Positions 12,690 to 24,800 of a DNA stretch of 64,000 nt are shown piece by piece. The stretch lies in NCBI GenBank assembly GCA_035236585.1, contig CP141126.1, positions 13,529,001-13,593,000 of the forward strand, read 5' to 3'. Source of the stretch: Warburgia ugandensis. Lineage: Eukaryota; Streptophyta; Magnoliopsida; Canellales; Canellaceae. Below the pieces are notes generated by a model. That model worked only from the letters and a program-made list of their open reading frames with translations, was not told the DNA's origin and did no database searches. Position 1 is the stretch's first letter. Every line of letters starts with the position of its first letter. A program made the translations under genes and the position numbers.

Positions 12690-13157
12690 AGAACATAGGC
12701 AAGAAATATTTAAGTTAAATATAGGATGATTTCTAAATAATTGTCCTCTGTAACAGTAAATATAGGACAACTATTAAAAAACTATCCTATATATGCTACT
12801 AAAATTGAGACGATTAAGATTAAAATGTCCTATATTTATGGTGAATATAGGTCGGTTCCCAAAGAACCATCCTATATTCCCCACCTATTAACAGCAACAT
12901 AAGATAGTTCTCCCTTAACCATCCTATATACTTCATAATACAAGGTGGTGAATATAGGATGGTTCTCCTTGAACCGTCCTATATTTGTTTTCCTTTATAA
13001 GCCCCACTTACCCCACCCCCAACCAAAAATTTGAAAAACTCTCCCTCACCTAGAGCAAAAACCCAAAAGAAGGAAAGAAAGAGAGACAGAGAGTGTGCTA
13101 CCCAAGCAAAGAGAGAGATAGAGGGAGAAACTAACCACACCAACCTGTGCTATCAAA

Positions 13158-13236
<79 letters not shown>

Positions 13237-13385
13237 TGCACCCACCTATGCTATCGGATAGGGGTGGAGAGGAGAAGACGGATAAGATGGGTTTTCAACC
13301 ATCTTATATTTGCACCTATTTTATAAGATGGCTCGATATAAGACTATTTTTTAACCGTCTTTTATGTACATTTTTAACTATCTTA
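12690..13385. repeat. Subterminal repeats of the CACTA element
   Basis: Direct and inverted copies of AATATAGGATGGTTCTC-like motifs recur at about 12720, 12765, 12840, 12900, 12955, 13285 and 13325. Many are paired as short dyads (TATAGGATGGTTC...GAACCGTCCTATA). In CACTA elements such arrays bind the TNPA-like protein; that role is inferred here. Confidence 0.65.
13160..13234. repeat. (GA)n microsatellite, about 37 units
   Basis: Uninterrupted AG/GA run of about 75 bp within the CACTA element, preceded by purine-rich sequence. The open frame across it is an artefact of the repeat. Confidence 0.95.
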
Positions 13386-13408
13386 TAAACCACTTGCCAT
13401 AGTAGTGT

Positions 13409-13930
13409 AAGTGAATTATGAGGCATATCAAGGGCAATATTGATGAAGGCTTATTTTATGAGTCAATCAAAGAATCATAGTTGTTGCTACAAAGACTATA
13501 GAGGAGATCAAGATTAAAAAAAGAGCACTTTTGGCTACGTATTGCTTATTATATAAGCCACATTGTCATGGCAATCGAAGAAACAAACAGTTGTGCAGAA
13601 GAATACATTACAACAACAGGATGTTCATATCAAGCAATTTTGGCTAAGGAACTTAAATGAAGGATTGCATCATTCTCAACTATAGCAACAACTATCCGCA
13701 TAGATAACAAGTTGGCAATTTCACTCACAAAGAATCTGTCTCCTGCGGAAGAAGCAAGCATGTTGACACTAAATATCACTTTATTTGGGAGTAAGTAAAG
13801 AATAAAGTAGTGAGCCTCTTCTACTATAATAAAGAAGATCAAGTAGTTGACAATTTGACGAAGTGAAGACAGAAACTTTTATAAAGTTTAAAGAAGGACT
13901 TTGGCATGGCAAGCTGGATTTAGAGGGGAG
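13409..13930 (+). pseudogene. Ty1/copia RNase H region remnant (3' part)
   Basis: Reading resumes with a MRHIKGNIDEGLFYES-like segment at about 13420, the copia LRYIKGT...GLFY linker. RNase H pieces follow: HYNNRMFIS near 13600, DNKLAISLTK near 13705 and a DNLTK-like end near 13850. The tract after it (TAGAGGGGAGTATTG) looks like the polypurine tract and start of the 3' LTR. Several stops and frameshifts are present. It is the second half of the copia element interrupted by the CACTA insertion. Confidence 0.75.
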
Positions 13931-15800
13931 TATTGATATCAAACCAATACCCAATATGAGAGTTAATGGTAAAAGACAAAATAAGTAATAAAATAATAGA
14001 AGAAGAAAAAATCTAGCTAGAATAATTTAGATAGTGTGCTGGTCATGAATGTCTATTAAAAAAAGGGGTTTTTTTTCAAAAGTGCCATTACATTTTGGCA
14101 TTTTTGCAAAGAAGTGCAAAATCTTTTGAGTTTTGAATATTTGTCATTAAGTTTGGTGAGCTTTTGTAAAATTACCATTTTGTTCATTTAAATCCTCCTT
14201 CCCTATTAGCTTCTTCAAAATTCCAACAGTACCCTTGTCTATTTATCTGTCTTAACATATTCTAATAGGCCTACTACCTCACTGATGCAGACGTGATTAA
14301 GTTGCCAAATTTGGCCACTAAATTCAATGATGTCCCAATGAAAAGTTTCAGTGGAACTTGGTATCTAACATAATTTGATAACGATTAATTTAATGGTATG
14401 GTTAGATTTCAACTAACCAATAGTGAGATATTTAGTCGCAAACATACCATATTCACTAACGTGTGCAACAATACCTATTATGCTTCTTCAATGACATTCA
14501 ACAATTTAAACTTCAATTTCTCACTAAAAACCGATATAAACTCTTAATAACACGAATTATACCATAATTAATACTTTTAATCAATAAAAATATGATAAAT
14601 TAAATAAAAAATTAAGTTTAAAATATAAGAAAAATACTATTACTGTCCACGCAAACAAGAACGAGTAGCAAACTTTAAGCGCTTTGTTCTATCTTTTTTT
14701 ATTGAAAATTGTAAATCAAAGAATTAGGTCTTTTGATTCTCAATTTCTTATATCTATCACGATCAATTTAATAGACTTTCGTTGATTGATGAAGTGAGAA
14801 ACCACATGCAAAGTCCTCTTGTTCATTATGGTCCATGAACTTTGACCATGAACAAGAGGATAGCGGTGAACAAGATGACCTTGAGTGTGATTTTCACTTC
14901 ATTAATCAACAAAAATTTCTAAAATTAATCGTGCTAGATAGGAGACATTGAGAATAAGAAGAACCAGGAGCTTAGTTTGCGATTCATAGCTGTTTGCATG
15001 AATAGTAATAGTATTTTGTTAATATTTTAAAACTTCATTTTTTCTTTAGTTACTGTGTTTTTATTGATTCAAAGCATTAATTATGTTATTAAGAGTTTTA
15101 TACCAGTTTTTAGTGAGAAATTTAAAGTTTAAATTATTGAATTTCATTAGTGAATATGGTATGTTAGGGATTAAATTACTCACTATTGGCTAGTTTTTAT
15201 TGAAATATAACCATACAATTAGATTCCGTGTTATTGAATTGTATTAGATACCAAGTGTTATTGAAACTTTTCATTGGTAAGTCATTGAACTTAGTGGCCA
15301 AAGTTGGCAACTTTATCACGTCTGCATCTATAAGATAGCATGTTAGAACATATTAAGAGAGAGAAATAGAAAAAGGGTAATATCAAAATTTTGAAAAAAC
15401 TAACAGAGGATGATGGAAAACTAAGAGAATGGCAATTTTGCAAAGCTCACCAAAACTTATTTGTAAATTTGCAAAACTCAAAAGCATTGGACTTTTGCAA
15501 AAAACTAATAGAGAAGGAGGATGGAAAACTAAGAGACCCCAAAACTTATTTGTAAATTTGCAAAACTCAAAAACATTGGACTTTTGCAAAAAACCCAAAA
15601 AATAACATAAAATTCTGCAGAGTCACTCATTGAGTAGGTTTTATATCCCTGTAAATAAAGACATTACGAGTGTTTGTACTAACTTTAGAGTCGAGAACCA
15701 TACAAGGCTAGCAAGCCTAAGAAAGATCTGCAGGCAAGAGGTGCATTTTACACTCTCTCACATACTCTTGAATTAATATCAATTTGAGTTATTTGCTTTG
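13931..15800 (+). mobile_element. Probable copia 3' LTR carrying a fold-back insertion
   Basis: Sequence after the polypurine tract, starting about TATTGATATCAAACC, and sequence around 15605-15800 (GTAAATAAAGACATTACGAG, CTCTCACATACTCTTGAATTAATATC) look like the two halves of a copia LTR, the second resembling a U3/R-U5 region. The middle is replaced by the fold-back element. I see no second LTR copy in the window to confirm it, so both borders are estimates. Confidence 0.45.
14065..15597. mobile_element. Fold-back element with arms of about 750 bp
   Basis: The two ends are inverted copies (GGGTTTTTT..CAAAAG at 14065 and CTTTTGCAAAAAACCC at 15581-15596). Similarity continues inward: AAGTTGCCAAATTTGGCCACTAAATTCAATGA near 14300 pairs with its complement near 15275-15310. 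The centre near 14845 has a short hairpin built on CTCTTGTTCAT and ATGAACAAGAG. The right arm has an internal 74-bp duplication (about 15468-15596). There is no open frame. It resembles non-autonomous Mutator-like fold-back elements, but no clean target-site duplication is visible. Confidence 0.7.
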
Positions 15801-17382
15801 TCATTTGGAGACAGTGTTTTCTATTTGATTGCTAAGCAATACACTTAAGCGGCAATATTGCAAAGTAATTATTCGTAGTGGAGATATGCATTTGTCGTTA
15901 ATTAATAAGCCTTCACTAAATACCAGCAAGTTATTTCCATAAGGTGACAGCATTTAGATATGCAGTTGAAAGTTCCTTTACAACAATTAACTAATGCCCG
16001 GTCTTTTCCAGCCTTAACGTATTACGTTAGTATATGACAACTAACGGATCGTCGACGAGTACCTGGACGTCCCCCGATAATGATAGTAGTTCTTCAATGT
16101 CTCCTTAAGACGATGAAAGGAGTAAGGAAAGCAGTAGAAGATGGGCCATCTGGGCTAACGTCCCTTGCAGGCACAATGTATTTTGCTGTACCCAGTGCAA
16201 AAGTGCCCATGGCACATCTGCCAGGTGCATGGTCTGCTGCTCTTAGTTGCAGAATGTCATCGCTCTGCAGCAGTAAGTCCGTTTAGGAAGCAATATCTTG
16301 GACAATTATATCCACTATCCTCATTTTCCTAAGTTTTCTTATCCTTTTCTGCTCTCCGTCAGATGGCAGGATGGAGGAGAACCGGCGTCCTCCAATTTTG
16401 GTGTGACTGACTTCCAGTCATGGAGGACGACCGAGCTCCTCCAATTTTTTTGAGATTTACTTCCAGTCATGGTTATGCCTGCTGGGACCATCTTATCTAC
16501 GTTTAGCCCCAAACAAATCTCAGATTCTCAAACACCTACCAACCTCAAAAGTCTGGAAACTCGGTTAAAAGGAAAAACAAGCCATGATTCTACCCCCCTT
16601 TTTTATGCATGCGAGAGATTGTTGGATGTTTTGTAGTGATGACGCTACAATGATTTAAATAAAAGAATTAGGACGAAACATCATATGCATGCTTTTGCAC
16701 ATCTAGTTAGGATACACTCCGAAATTGGGTGCGACCCCTTTCTGGCCATTTCCGACATCCTTGTGAATGGGCTCGGATCCAAAATGTTGGTTGTGAAACG
16801 AGACACTTTCAGCGTGAATCACCGTTGAAACCACTTCGCGATTTGTTTCTCATTGCCTGAAAACTTAATCCTCGATCTTGGTTTTCCTCTTTTCTGTTTT
16901 TCTATCTCATAGTTTCACCCACCCTTTGGACTCGGACATTCTCCCATACTCTATGTGATAGTTCAAGTTGTTATCATACAGAGATATATGTAATTCTTCG
17001 TTGCAACTGCCTTTGGAAAATGGGGTTCCTATATTGTGGAGTCACATAAGATTACATAATATTGTCCCGAAAATAGAAGTGGAGTAGGTAGGTCCTGTGC
17101 CTTCAAGTTTTGAGTGATCCATTCTGTTCATCAGATTCTCTCTCTCTCGAGATGGGAATATCAAAGATCTCAACCAATTAGTACCTCTAATGTGAGCCCA
17201 ACCCTTTAAGTGTGGATGCTACTCAACAAAGATTTCTTTATTGTTAACATAGTTCACACTTCAAGGAGAAAGGCCTATCTTAGGATACCTATTAATTATG
17301 GTTGAGTGAGATTTTTGGTATCCTCTTAAGAAATCTTAAGAAAGATTATATTTTTTAGGAGTATTATGTGCTTCAATTGGAA
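15801..17382. other. Intergenic, no gene recognised
   Basis: An open frame at 16080-16286 (plus) matches nothing I know. A short direct repeat of about 65 bp with units at about 16369 and 16425 shares CCTCCAATTTT and CTTCCAGTCATGG. No splice-linked exons found. Confidence 0.5.
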
Positions 17383-17485
17383 GGGGAATCTTGGCTTATT
17401 GGTAGAGTTGTCGTCGTATGACCTTGAGGTCATCGATTAGAAGCGTGAAAATAGCCTCTTATAAAAATGCAAACTAAGATGGCGT
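17383..17485 (+). mobile_element. Au-SINE copy 2, 3'-incomplete
   Basis: GGGAATCTTGGCTTATTGGTAGAGTTGTCGTCG and GACCTTGAGGTCA match the head of the SINE family. Similarity fades after AATAGCCTCTTATAAAAATGC, so only about 100 bp remain. Confidence 0.7.
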
Positions 17486-20090
17486 AGCTCAAGTTATGGA
17501 AAAAAGGAACCAAAAAGGAAATATCAACAACAACAACAACTAGTTTTATTAAGGACAACTCATGATGTTCATATCAACCTATTATACGCCTCTGCATATA
17601 GCACTGTGCAGACCTCATACAATAACTGTCCTAGTTTTATCCTATCTTTTGTTTTATTTCTTCTAGACAATCACAAACACTTATGATTGAGGATCTACTG
17701 TTAGAAATTTAAGAAGTAATCTCAGCATTTAATGTGTATTCCTAAATAATCTCATTTTTCAATTTAGATCCTTCTAGTCCACTCTTGGCCAGAGCTTTAT
17801 GCACCAGGCTGCCCATTATACACCTCAATTGTATATGATCCCCGTAAAATAACGTGTAAAAACAAGGAGCACTGTGGATAATGAGGTTGGAGATCTGTAT
17901 TATTATTTCTATTTCATTTTTGTACAATTTAATGGAACTCCGTATACGAGATGTTTTGACTGAACACATTCTGGCCACAAAGATAATCTACAGTGAAACA
18001 CACCGCGAAACTCCTTACTACGGACATTATTTACATACGGGCTTGCTTTGAGAGCTGAGTGCCAGTCAGATGCTGTACTTTCTGTCATCGGTTTTCGTTT
18101 TGTACCCGTCAAGAGTTTGTGGTAAGAGGAAGACCACTACCAGAGCCCCTCCCAGGACCTTTTCCTTTTCTTTCTTGAAATGTTCTTCAAATTTTTTCCA
18201 TGATTTTGCCCTCCTTGCCTACCAAACACTACCGACTCAAAAAATTTTCAGCCAAAGTTTGAATATCTTGAGGTGAAAACCTCGGTGGATGCAGCAATTT
18301 TTCTTTTACAATGTAGACACACACACACACACCCATGAGCAGCATCCAACCTGTGACCTAAGCAGCAAGTAAGGAACGTCCTGAACAGTCCTCTAACCCC
18401 TCCATTTTTTCTCACTTTCCAACAAATATTTCAGGAAGCCGCTTGAACATCCTACAGCAACCCATCTAAGATTAATAACCAGACCTTTCACTACTAGCAT
18501 TGCCACACAATCCAAACCCAGTATCTATACTCGAATAGACTTCCACGATCTAAATACGAATTACTTCACCAAATCAAAAGCTCACTAGAATCACATGAAA
18601 GAGCTGAGCCCCCCCAATGACAACTATGCATATAGTAGACCTGTGGCTCAGGTAATTCCATGTAATGCATATGCACAATCCGCAACGTGCTCTCCGTCAC
18701 TAAGCATTACATGGTCCATTCCCCTATTTGCATGAGACTAATAGATCTCTGTTCTCTGCCTGCCATAGCAAAATAAACATCAGAATGTCGTACTGCAAGG
18801 ACAACAAACACGTGGGTCAAGAATGTAAGTTGACATGAAGAGATGAAAGCTCAGAGAAATAGAATCCAGAAGCTAGCTAATAACCAGGGATAAAACAAGC
18901 AAAATAAGTGAAAAGATTGGAATGTCAGAGAGTTGAAAAACTTCATTAATCACAAACTAAACACAAAGCAATTAAGAGTTGAAAAGCTAATCTGAAAGCT
19001 TGATTACAAAAATATAGAACAAGGGCAAGTAAAGTGGTGTGAATATCTTGAAAGGTCAGAGATGGTATTCTTCAGCCTATGCTGGAACTGCACTTAAACA
19101 ACCCAATACTGCCAAAATACTCTTGCAAGTTGCTTACCTTCACCAGTCTAAATAGCTATCCCTATCCTCTGCTCTCTTGATTCTTGTAATCCAAGGAAAA
19201 TGAAAATTGAATAAGAATTCTCAGTTTTACTTGTCTTTCACTTTCAGTTCCTTTTGTTGATGGACATGATCAAAATTTCTGGGCTCTAAGATTTCAGTCT
19301 TCCCCAACTGTTTAGGTAGGAAACTTTGTTTTTAACTGTACTTTGCTACATGGAAGAAGTAACCCATTCTTAGAGTTTACTGCAAGCAGAAGTGGACTTC
19401 TATCTAAGATCTTGGATAAATTCTATCCTTCCGTCAAAATCGAGTTTCAAAAGCAGAATTTGAAAGGGATAAATGCTGGCAGCATATAACTAGTCTAAAT
19501 TCAAAATCCTGCATTCCGCATTCAAACTTCAAAAACTAGATTCTAAAACTCTCCTGCCCCACCGTTGAATTCCAACTATAAATTAGATGAACCATTTTGA
19601 TCGTTGAAAAATTGCAGAAAGTGGGTCCTGCTTGTATGTGTTAGTCATGCTTGCTCTCTGTTTCTTTCTTTCTTTTTCTACTTGGCCATGTCCACATGGA
19701 AATGAAGAGTCAGAATTGGCTACAACTCATAATTTTCTAATCTCCGGAGCTGATGGCACAATCCTTCCTTAGATGCTCATAAGTTGCAACTTTTCCCATT
19801 GGTGGTCGAAGGCTAGAATGCAGTTAGACCTCTGCAAAGCAAACTAAACCCTTGATTTGATGAGTTGTCCCCTCTTTTAAATCATGGACTTGACCATTAG
19901 AACAAGTCCAGAGGCTGTGGATTGTTCCACACTTCTACTATGGAGACGGTGAGAACTTAGTGTTCATTTTAGGAACTAGCCCACATTCCCTTAGTTTGAA
20001 AATGTAGTCCTCTTTGGATCTTGATAGCTTTCTGGGGGTATCACTAACACCACTCAATAGCCAATGGAATTTAGTAATTATAAATCATAG
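17486..20090. other. Intergenic, no gene recognised
   Basis: AT-rich spacer with short open frames only. A small CA run lies near 18317-18333. I cannot assign any segment to a gene, RNA or transposon family. Confidence 0.5.
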
Positions 20091-20270
20091 AAAAAAAGGG
20101 CAGCCCAGGTGCACGAAGCTCCTGTCAATGCAGGGTTGGGAAAGAGGCGGACCACAAGGATTTATAGCATGTAATCTTACCTTGCATTTTTGGTAGAGGC
20201 TGTCTCTACTCCTCGAACCTGTGACCTCAAGGTCACTCAAAACAACTTCACCATTGCGCCAAGACTCACC
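20091..20270 (-). mobile_element. Au-SINE copy 3, near full length
   Basis: Reverse-oriented copy from AAAAAAAGGGCAGCCCAGG to GCGCCAAGACTC, including the B-box region (complement reads GAGGTCACAGGTTCGAGG). ATAAATCA occurs on both flanks (about 20079 and 20274), consistent with a worn target-site duplication. Confidence 0.85.
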
Positions 20271-20864
20271 TTCATAAATCAAAGAAGAATACATAAATAA
20301 AACATGGGTCAGTGAGTCTTATTTTCAATCCCTTAAACAACTGATGGCAATGTTGCTATCGACAACAGACTCTTAGTGCTCCTCCTTGGAACCATATCAC
20401 CTCAGGATAGAAACAGCTAACCAGAGTCTTTCCATCTATGGCAGTGAATACTAGAAACTGATTAGGCAGTCGAGTGCGTGTCGAAAGCCAAAATGTAACT
20501 ATCATGAGTTTCAGACTATCTAGTCTAAAGCATTTGGTCGCAAATAATTTGGGATCTCTCTTGAAATAATGCTTAATTAGCAGGCTTGAGTCGCCCTTTT
20601 TTCTTAGTTGGGGATTAGATTTCAGAGCGCCTAAATGATTTGCTTTGTAATTCTTTGATAGTACTTGTTTTCCCTGAGATGCAACTAGCCAGTTTGCTCA
20701 TTTCCAAGCATGTGTCAAACCACTTGAGGTAACCTTTGGAAGAACAAATGTTTTCCATAATGCCCTGTATTGAGTTCTTGTACTTTGAATGTATCGCTGA
20801 AGTATGGTCCAATTTTACACAGTGGCAATCCCTCCTTTTTTCTATCAAATTATTCATCTCATAA

Positions 20865-21040
20865 AAGGCCAGCCCCGATGCACAAAGCTCCCGACTATGC
20901 GGGTTTGGGAAAGAGGTGGACTACAAGGGCCTAAAGAACACATCCTTACCTTACATTTTGCAAGAGGCTGTTTCCACGCCTTGAACCCGTGACCTCAAGG
21001 TCACATGACAACAACTTTTACCGTTGTGCCAAGGCTACCT
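20865..21040 (-). mobile_element. Au-SINE copy 4, near full length
   Basis: Reverse-oriented copy from AAAAGGCCAGCCCC to GTGCCAAGGCTACC with intact tRNA-like promoter boxes. The flanks carry a 12-bp duplication TTCATCTCATAA at 20853-20864 and 21041-21052. Confidence 0.9.
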
Positions 21041-21351
21041 TTCATCTCATAATTAACTACAAAAAGTTATCTGTATTATCTGTATTAGATTATACCAATG
21101 TCTATACAGTAGTTAATGAATGTAAAAAATTCCATGGAATCCCATGCAAGCTTTCATTGGACTAATTATCAAGTAGATAAACTAGATGCCAACAACATCT
21201 TCTACCAGAAAAAAATAAAAATAAAAGTAAAAAGTGGACATTCTAGATCAATCAAACCAAACTCCAATCATCAAACATCATAGTAGAACCCCTAATCCAA
21301 CATTATCCCCCAAAGTCATTTTGCCTTTTAGTTTTCTTAGTTAGCCCATTT

Positions 21352-21495
21352 GACCTTGAGATCACAGGTTCAAGGTGTAGAATTAACCTCTTGCAAAAAT
21401 GTAAAGTACGACTGCCTACTTTAGGCCATTGTAGCCCGTCCCTTCCCTGAACCCCACATATGCGAGAGCTTTATGTAACGAGGTTGCCCTTTAAA
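21352..21495 (+). mobile_element. Au-SINE copy 5, 5'-truncated with target-site duplication
   Basis: Starts inside the B-box block (GACCTTGAGATCACAGGTTC) and runs to the tail. It is flanked by TTAGCCCATTT at 21341-21351 and 21496-21506. The duplication abuts the truncated end, so the copy was inserted already shortened. Confidence 0.8.
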
Positions 21496-21573
21496 TTAGC
21501 CCATTTGCTCCAATTAAAAAATTTTCCAGTCCCTCTACTTCCCTTCTCCTAGAAAATTCAATGAAAGGCTCCT

Positions 21574-21579
21574 CACGTG
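21574..21579. promoter_or_regulatory. G-box upstream of the R3H gene
   Basis: CACGTG lies 319 bp upstream of the R3H-SUZ start codon, ahead of a CT-rich leader (about 21665-21705) typical of plant 5' UTRs. Use by bZIP or bHLH factors is inferred. Confidence 0.35.
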
Positions 21580-21897
21580 TGACAGTGAAGCACATGCCGA
21601 ACCTTATCTCCTCGTATATTTATATGTATATGGTCGCAATTTTAATCTGTTTTCTAAACTCACCCTTTCTCTCTCCTTCCTTCCTTCTCTCTCTCTCTCT
21701 CTCCTCGATGGAACGAAAACGCCCGTCTCCTTGTCCTCTCGCGTCTTGCCCTAATTTTCCGCACTCGTCTTTCTCCTCCAAACCCTAGAATTTCTTTTCC
21801 GACGGGATTCGACATGGCCATGGCTTCTTCTGTCTTTGAGCTTCTTGCCCTAATTTCATGACCTTTTCTTCAGCAAAACCCTAGAGAGTTTCCGGCC

Positions 21898-24800
21898 ATG
21901 GAGGGCTCTGCGGATGATCTCGGAGCCCCAGATTCGTGGGAAATGGCCGATTTGGATGAGAGCATGAGTAGGTTGATGGTCTCTTGCGAGAAGAATTCGA
22001 TGCCCTCGTCTTCTTCACTGGGATTCGTTGAGGAATCGTCTTCCACGGCTGCTGTTGCTTGCTCTTCGTCGTCGTCTTCTTCTTCTCCATCTTCATTGTT
22101 GTCATCTACGGGGATTTCTGCACGGCAGAATGAGGAGTTTTCGGACGATGTCCTTAATCAGGTCGATCAGTTCCTTAGGGAAGCTTTGCAGAATCCACGC
22201 GAAAGGCTCTCGAGTATGGTTTTTGATCACATGTTTATGCTTTGTATTAGTAACTTTGTGGGTTCTTTCTTGTTTCTCTTCGTCTCTCGTATTGGGGTTT
22301 GGATTTAGGTTAGGCTTGCAGTGTGAAGTCATTTTCAGCTGAGAGATTTTGACGGTAGTTTGCGGGAAGCTTGGGGTAACCATTTGAGGAAACCACTTAA
22401 TGTATGAGATCATCCCCTCAGTGGGGTGACGGACGTTATTCTCCTATTGGAAAGATAAAACCTGCTTAGATTGTCAAATGTTTACAATCTAGTAGCTGTG
22501 CAGTCTAGTAAAATCAAATTTCTAGGGTTAAGTTTTTTTTCTTTCTAATGAAATAGTCTGGTTTTTCAAGTAGGCATAAAGACCGTAGTACTGATTTTGT
22601 TAATCAGCCTTGAGAAGTGAACCTTGTTCATTTGGAATTAGCATAATATGAATGACTTCAAGAAAACCAATTCAAGTTATTATGTTGCCTGTCCCAATTT
22701 CTCACGCATAAAACACGTTCTTGTGATTCCAATAGTTGTTCTTATTGCTTTCTACACCTTGCGTACTTGTACATACTCAGCTGGGAATTATAACTCCAAC
22801 ACTTTGTTACTTCAGTACTACTATAATATCTTCTCTCTATAATTCATTTGTCATCTGATCCTGGGTTTTAGGTTTGATGCATTACCGTATCACCAATTGT
22901 TTTACTCAGCTGTTATTGAAATGCTGAGGTGTTTTTGGGTTTGATGCATCTGCCGTATCACCAATTGTTTTACTCAGCTATTATTGAAATGCTGAGGTCC
23001 AAGGATATTACTGTAGTTTGATCAAGTTGAGATCCCTGATCGCTTTGGTTAGCATCAGTTAGAAATGACTCTGAAACTTTAGCAAGTCTGGATTGTGAAG
23101 AGAGCCCATTAAAAAAAAACAAAAACACAAAAAATTGTCAAAAGGGGAAGATAATGAGGGGCTTGGTTTTGATTGTTGTTGAAAACTTTGGATTTCTTGC
23201 TGCAGGATGCCATTTCTTTAAGTTTACTCCATATTTTTGTCTCAAATTGTGAGTAGGCTGAAGATTTATTATGTAAGTTAATGTTGTGGGAATTTGTAGA
23301 GTAATACCCTCTCATGTCATTGATGAGCACTGTGACAGAGATGTTTGTGCTTGTGTAGCATTATTGTGGGTTTCATGTGGGAATGAGGATGATACATTAG
23401 GTTAATCTTGTTCCTGTGGGCTAAGGAAAAGGGAGGACTTATTTGCTAGAAGTATAATTGATGTGCACAGGGCTAGGAAAAGGCTTTGACCATTCAAAGC
23501 ACTGAGCATATGATCAAAGTGAAGTAATTTATGGTGTAGCATAGCAAGGTAGTGATGCCAAGGAAGTTATTGCAAACCACCAATAGACTATAGAATGGGG
23601 TTAGGGGTGCATATTTGATGTCTCTAAGGGATTGAGGATAGGCTTGTGGTGAAGACTTGTTTGCACAGGGTCGTCATCATCATCATTAAGACCTTATCAC
23701 AATTAGGGGTCGGCCACATGAATCTTATTACCCCATTCCTCTTTATTAAGTATCATAGCTTCATTTAGTTCCAAAGTTTTTAAATCTTTCTTTACCACTT
23801 TTATCCACCTTCTTTTGGGCCTTGCCCTTGCCCTTTTAGAACCTTCTAATTGTATTGCCTCACTCCTTCTAACTGGTGCCGTTATTGGTTTCTTTTGAAC
23901 ATGTTCAACCTATTTAAGTATAATCTTCCTCATCTTGTTACATATTGGTGCTACCTCTAAATTTCCTTTAATATTTTCATTTCTAATTCTATTATTTCTT
24001 GTCTTATTACTCATCTATCTCAACATCCTCATTTCTGCAATGCTCATCTTATGAGCATGATGTTCCTTAACTGCCCATCACTCTGATCCATGAGCATGGC
24101 CGACCTTATGGCCATCCTATAGAATTTTCCTTTTAGTTCGAGTGGTACCTGCCAATCACACAAAACTTCAGATGCACATCTCCATTTGTTCCAACCCGCT
24201 TGGATTCTCTAAGTAACCTCCCTTTCAATCTGTTTACTCTCATGAATCATTGATCCTAAGTATCGAAAGTGGTCTTTTACGGGGACTTCTTGGTTATCAA
24301 TCTTGACTAGTGTTCCACTCCTACTTTTCTTGCTAAAATTGTATTCCATATATTCTGTCTTAGTTTGTTAAATTTTAAATCTTTTAGATTCTAATGCTTC
24401 TCTCCATAACTCTAGCTTTATGTTTACACCCTCCCATGTCCCATCAAGTAAGATCATATCATTTGCAAATAGCATGCATCAGGAAATCTTCTCGTGCAGA
24501 TGTTTTGTTAACTCACCCATAACCAATGGGGAAAGGTATGGGCTCAATGCCAATCCTTGGTGCAATCCTACAATAATAGGAAAATCACTAGTCTCGCCAC
24601 TAGTGGTCTTAACATTTGTTACCACTCCATCATACATATATTTAATTATGTCTATATACTTCTGCGAAACCCCTTTATCACCTAACACCCTCCATATTAA
24701 CCTTCTAGGGATTCTATCATTAGCTTTCTTTAAGTCGATAAAGACCATATGGAGATTTTTCCTCCTCTTCCAATATTTTTCTACTAATTGTCTTAGTAAG

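Larger units (their letters stand above)
11706..13408 (+). mobile_element. CACTA (En/Spm) transposon, deleted, nested in copia
   Basis: The right end reads TTGCCATAGTAGTG, whose complement begins CACTACTATGGCAA, a CACTA-type terminus. Inside are decayed pieces of two CACTA protein domains: a transposase-associated segment at about 11960-12140 (EKYIEFA..., ending in a WHGE box) and a TNP2-like segment at about 12250-12600 (KMLPKENNLSKSIWEAKKTLATLG, NDCILYKKEH). Repeats of ATATAGGATGGTT and ATAAGATGG crowd both sub-ends, as expected of transposase-binding sites. The copia frame is broken at the left and resumes directly after the right end. The left terminus is not clearly preserved; TATAGTCATACTTTATAAG near 11715 may be its worn form. 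Confidence 0.75.

Noticed and set aside
13031-13261. Glu/Arg-repeat protein
   Set aside because: Translation of a GA microsatellite inside a CACTA element.
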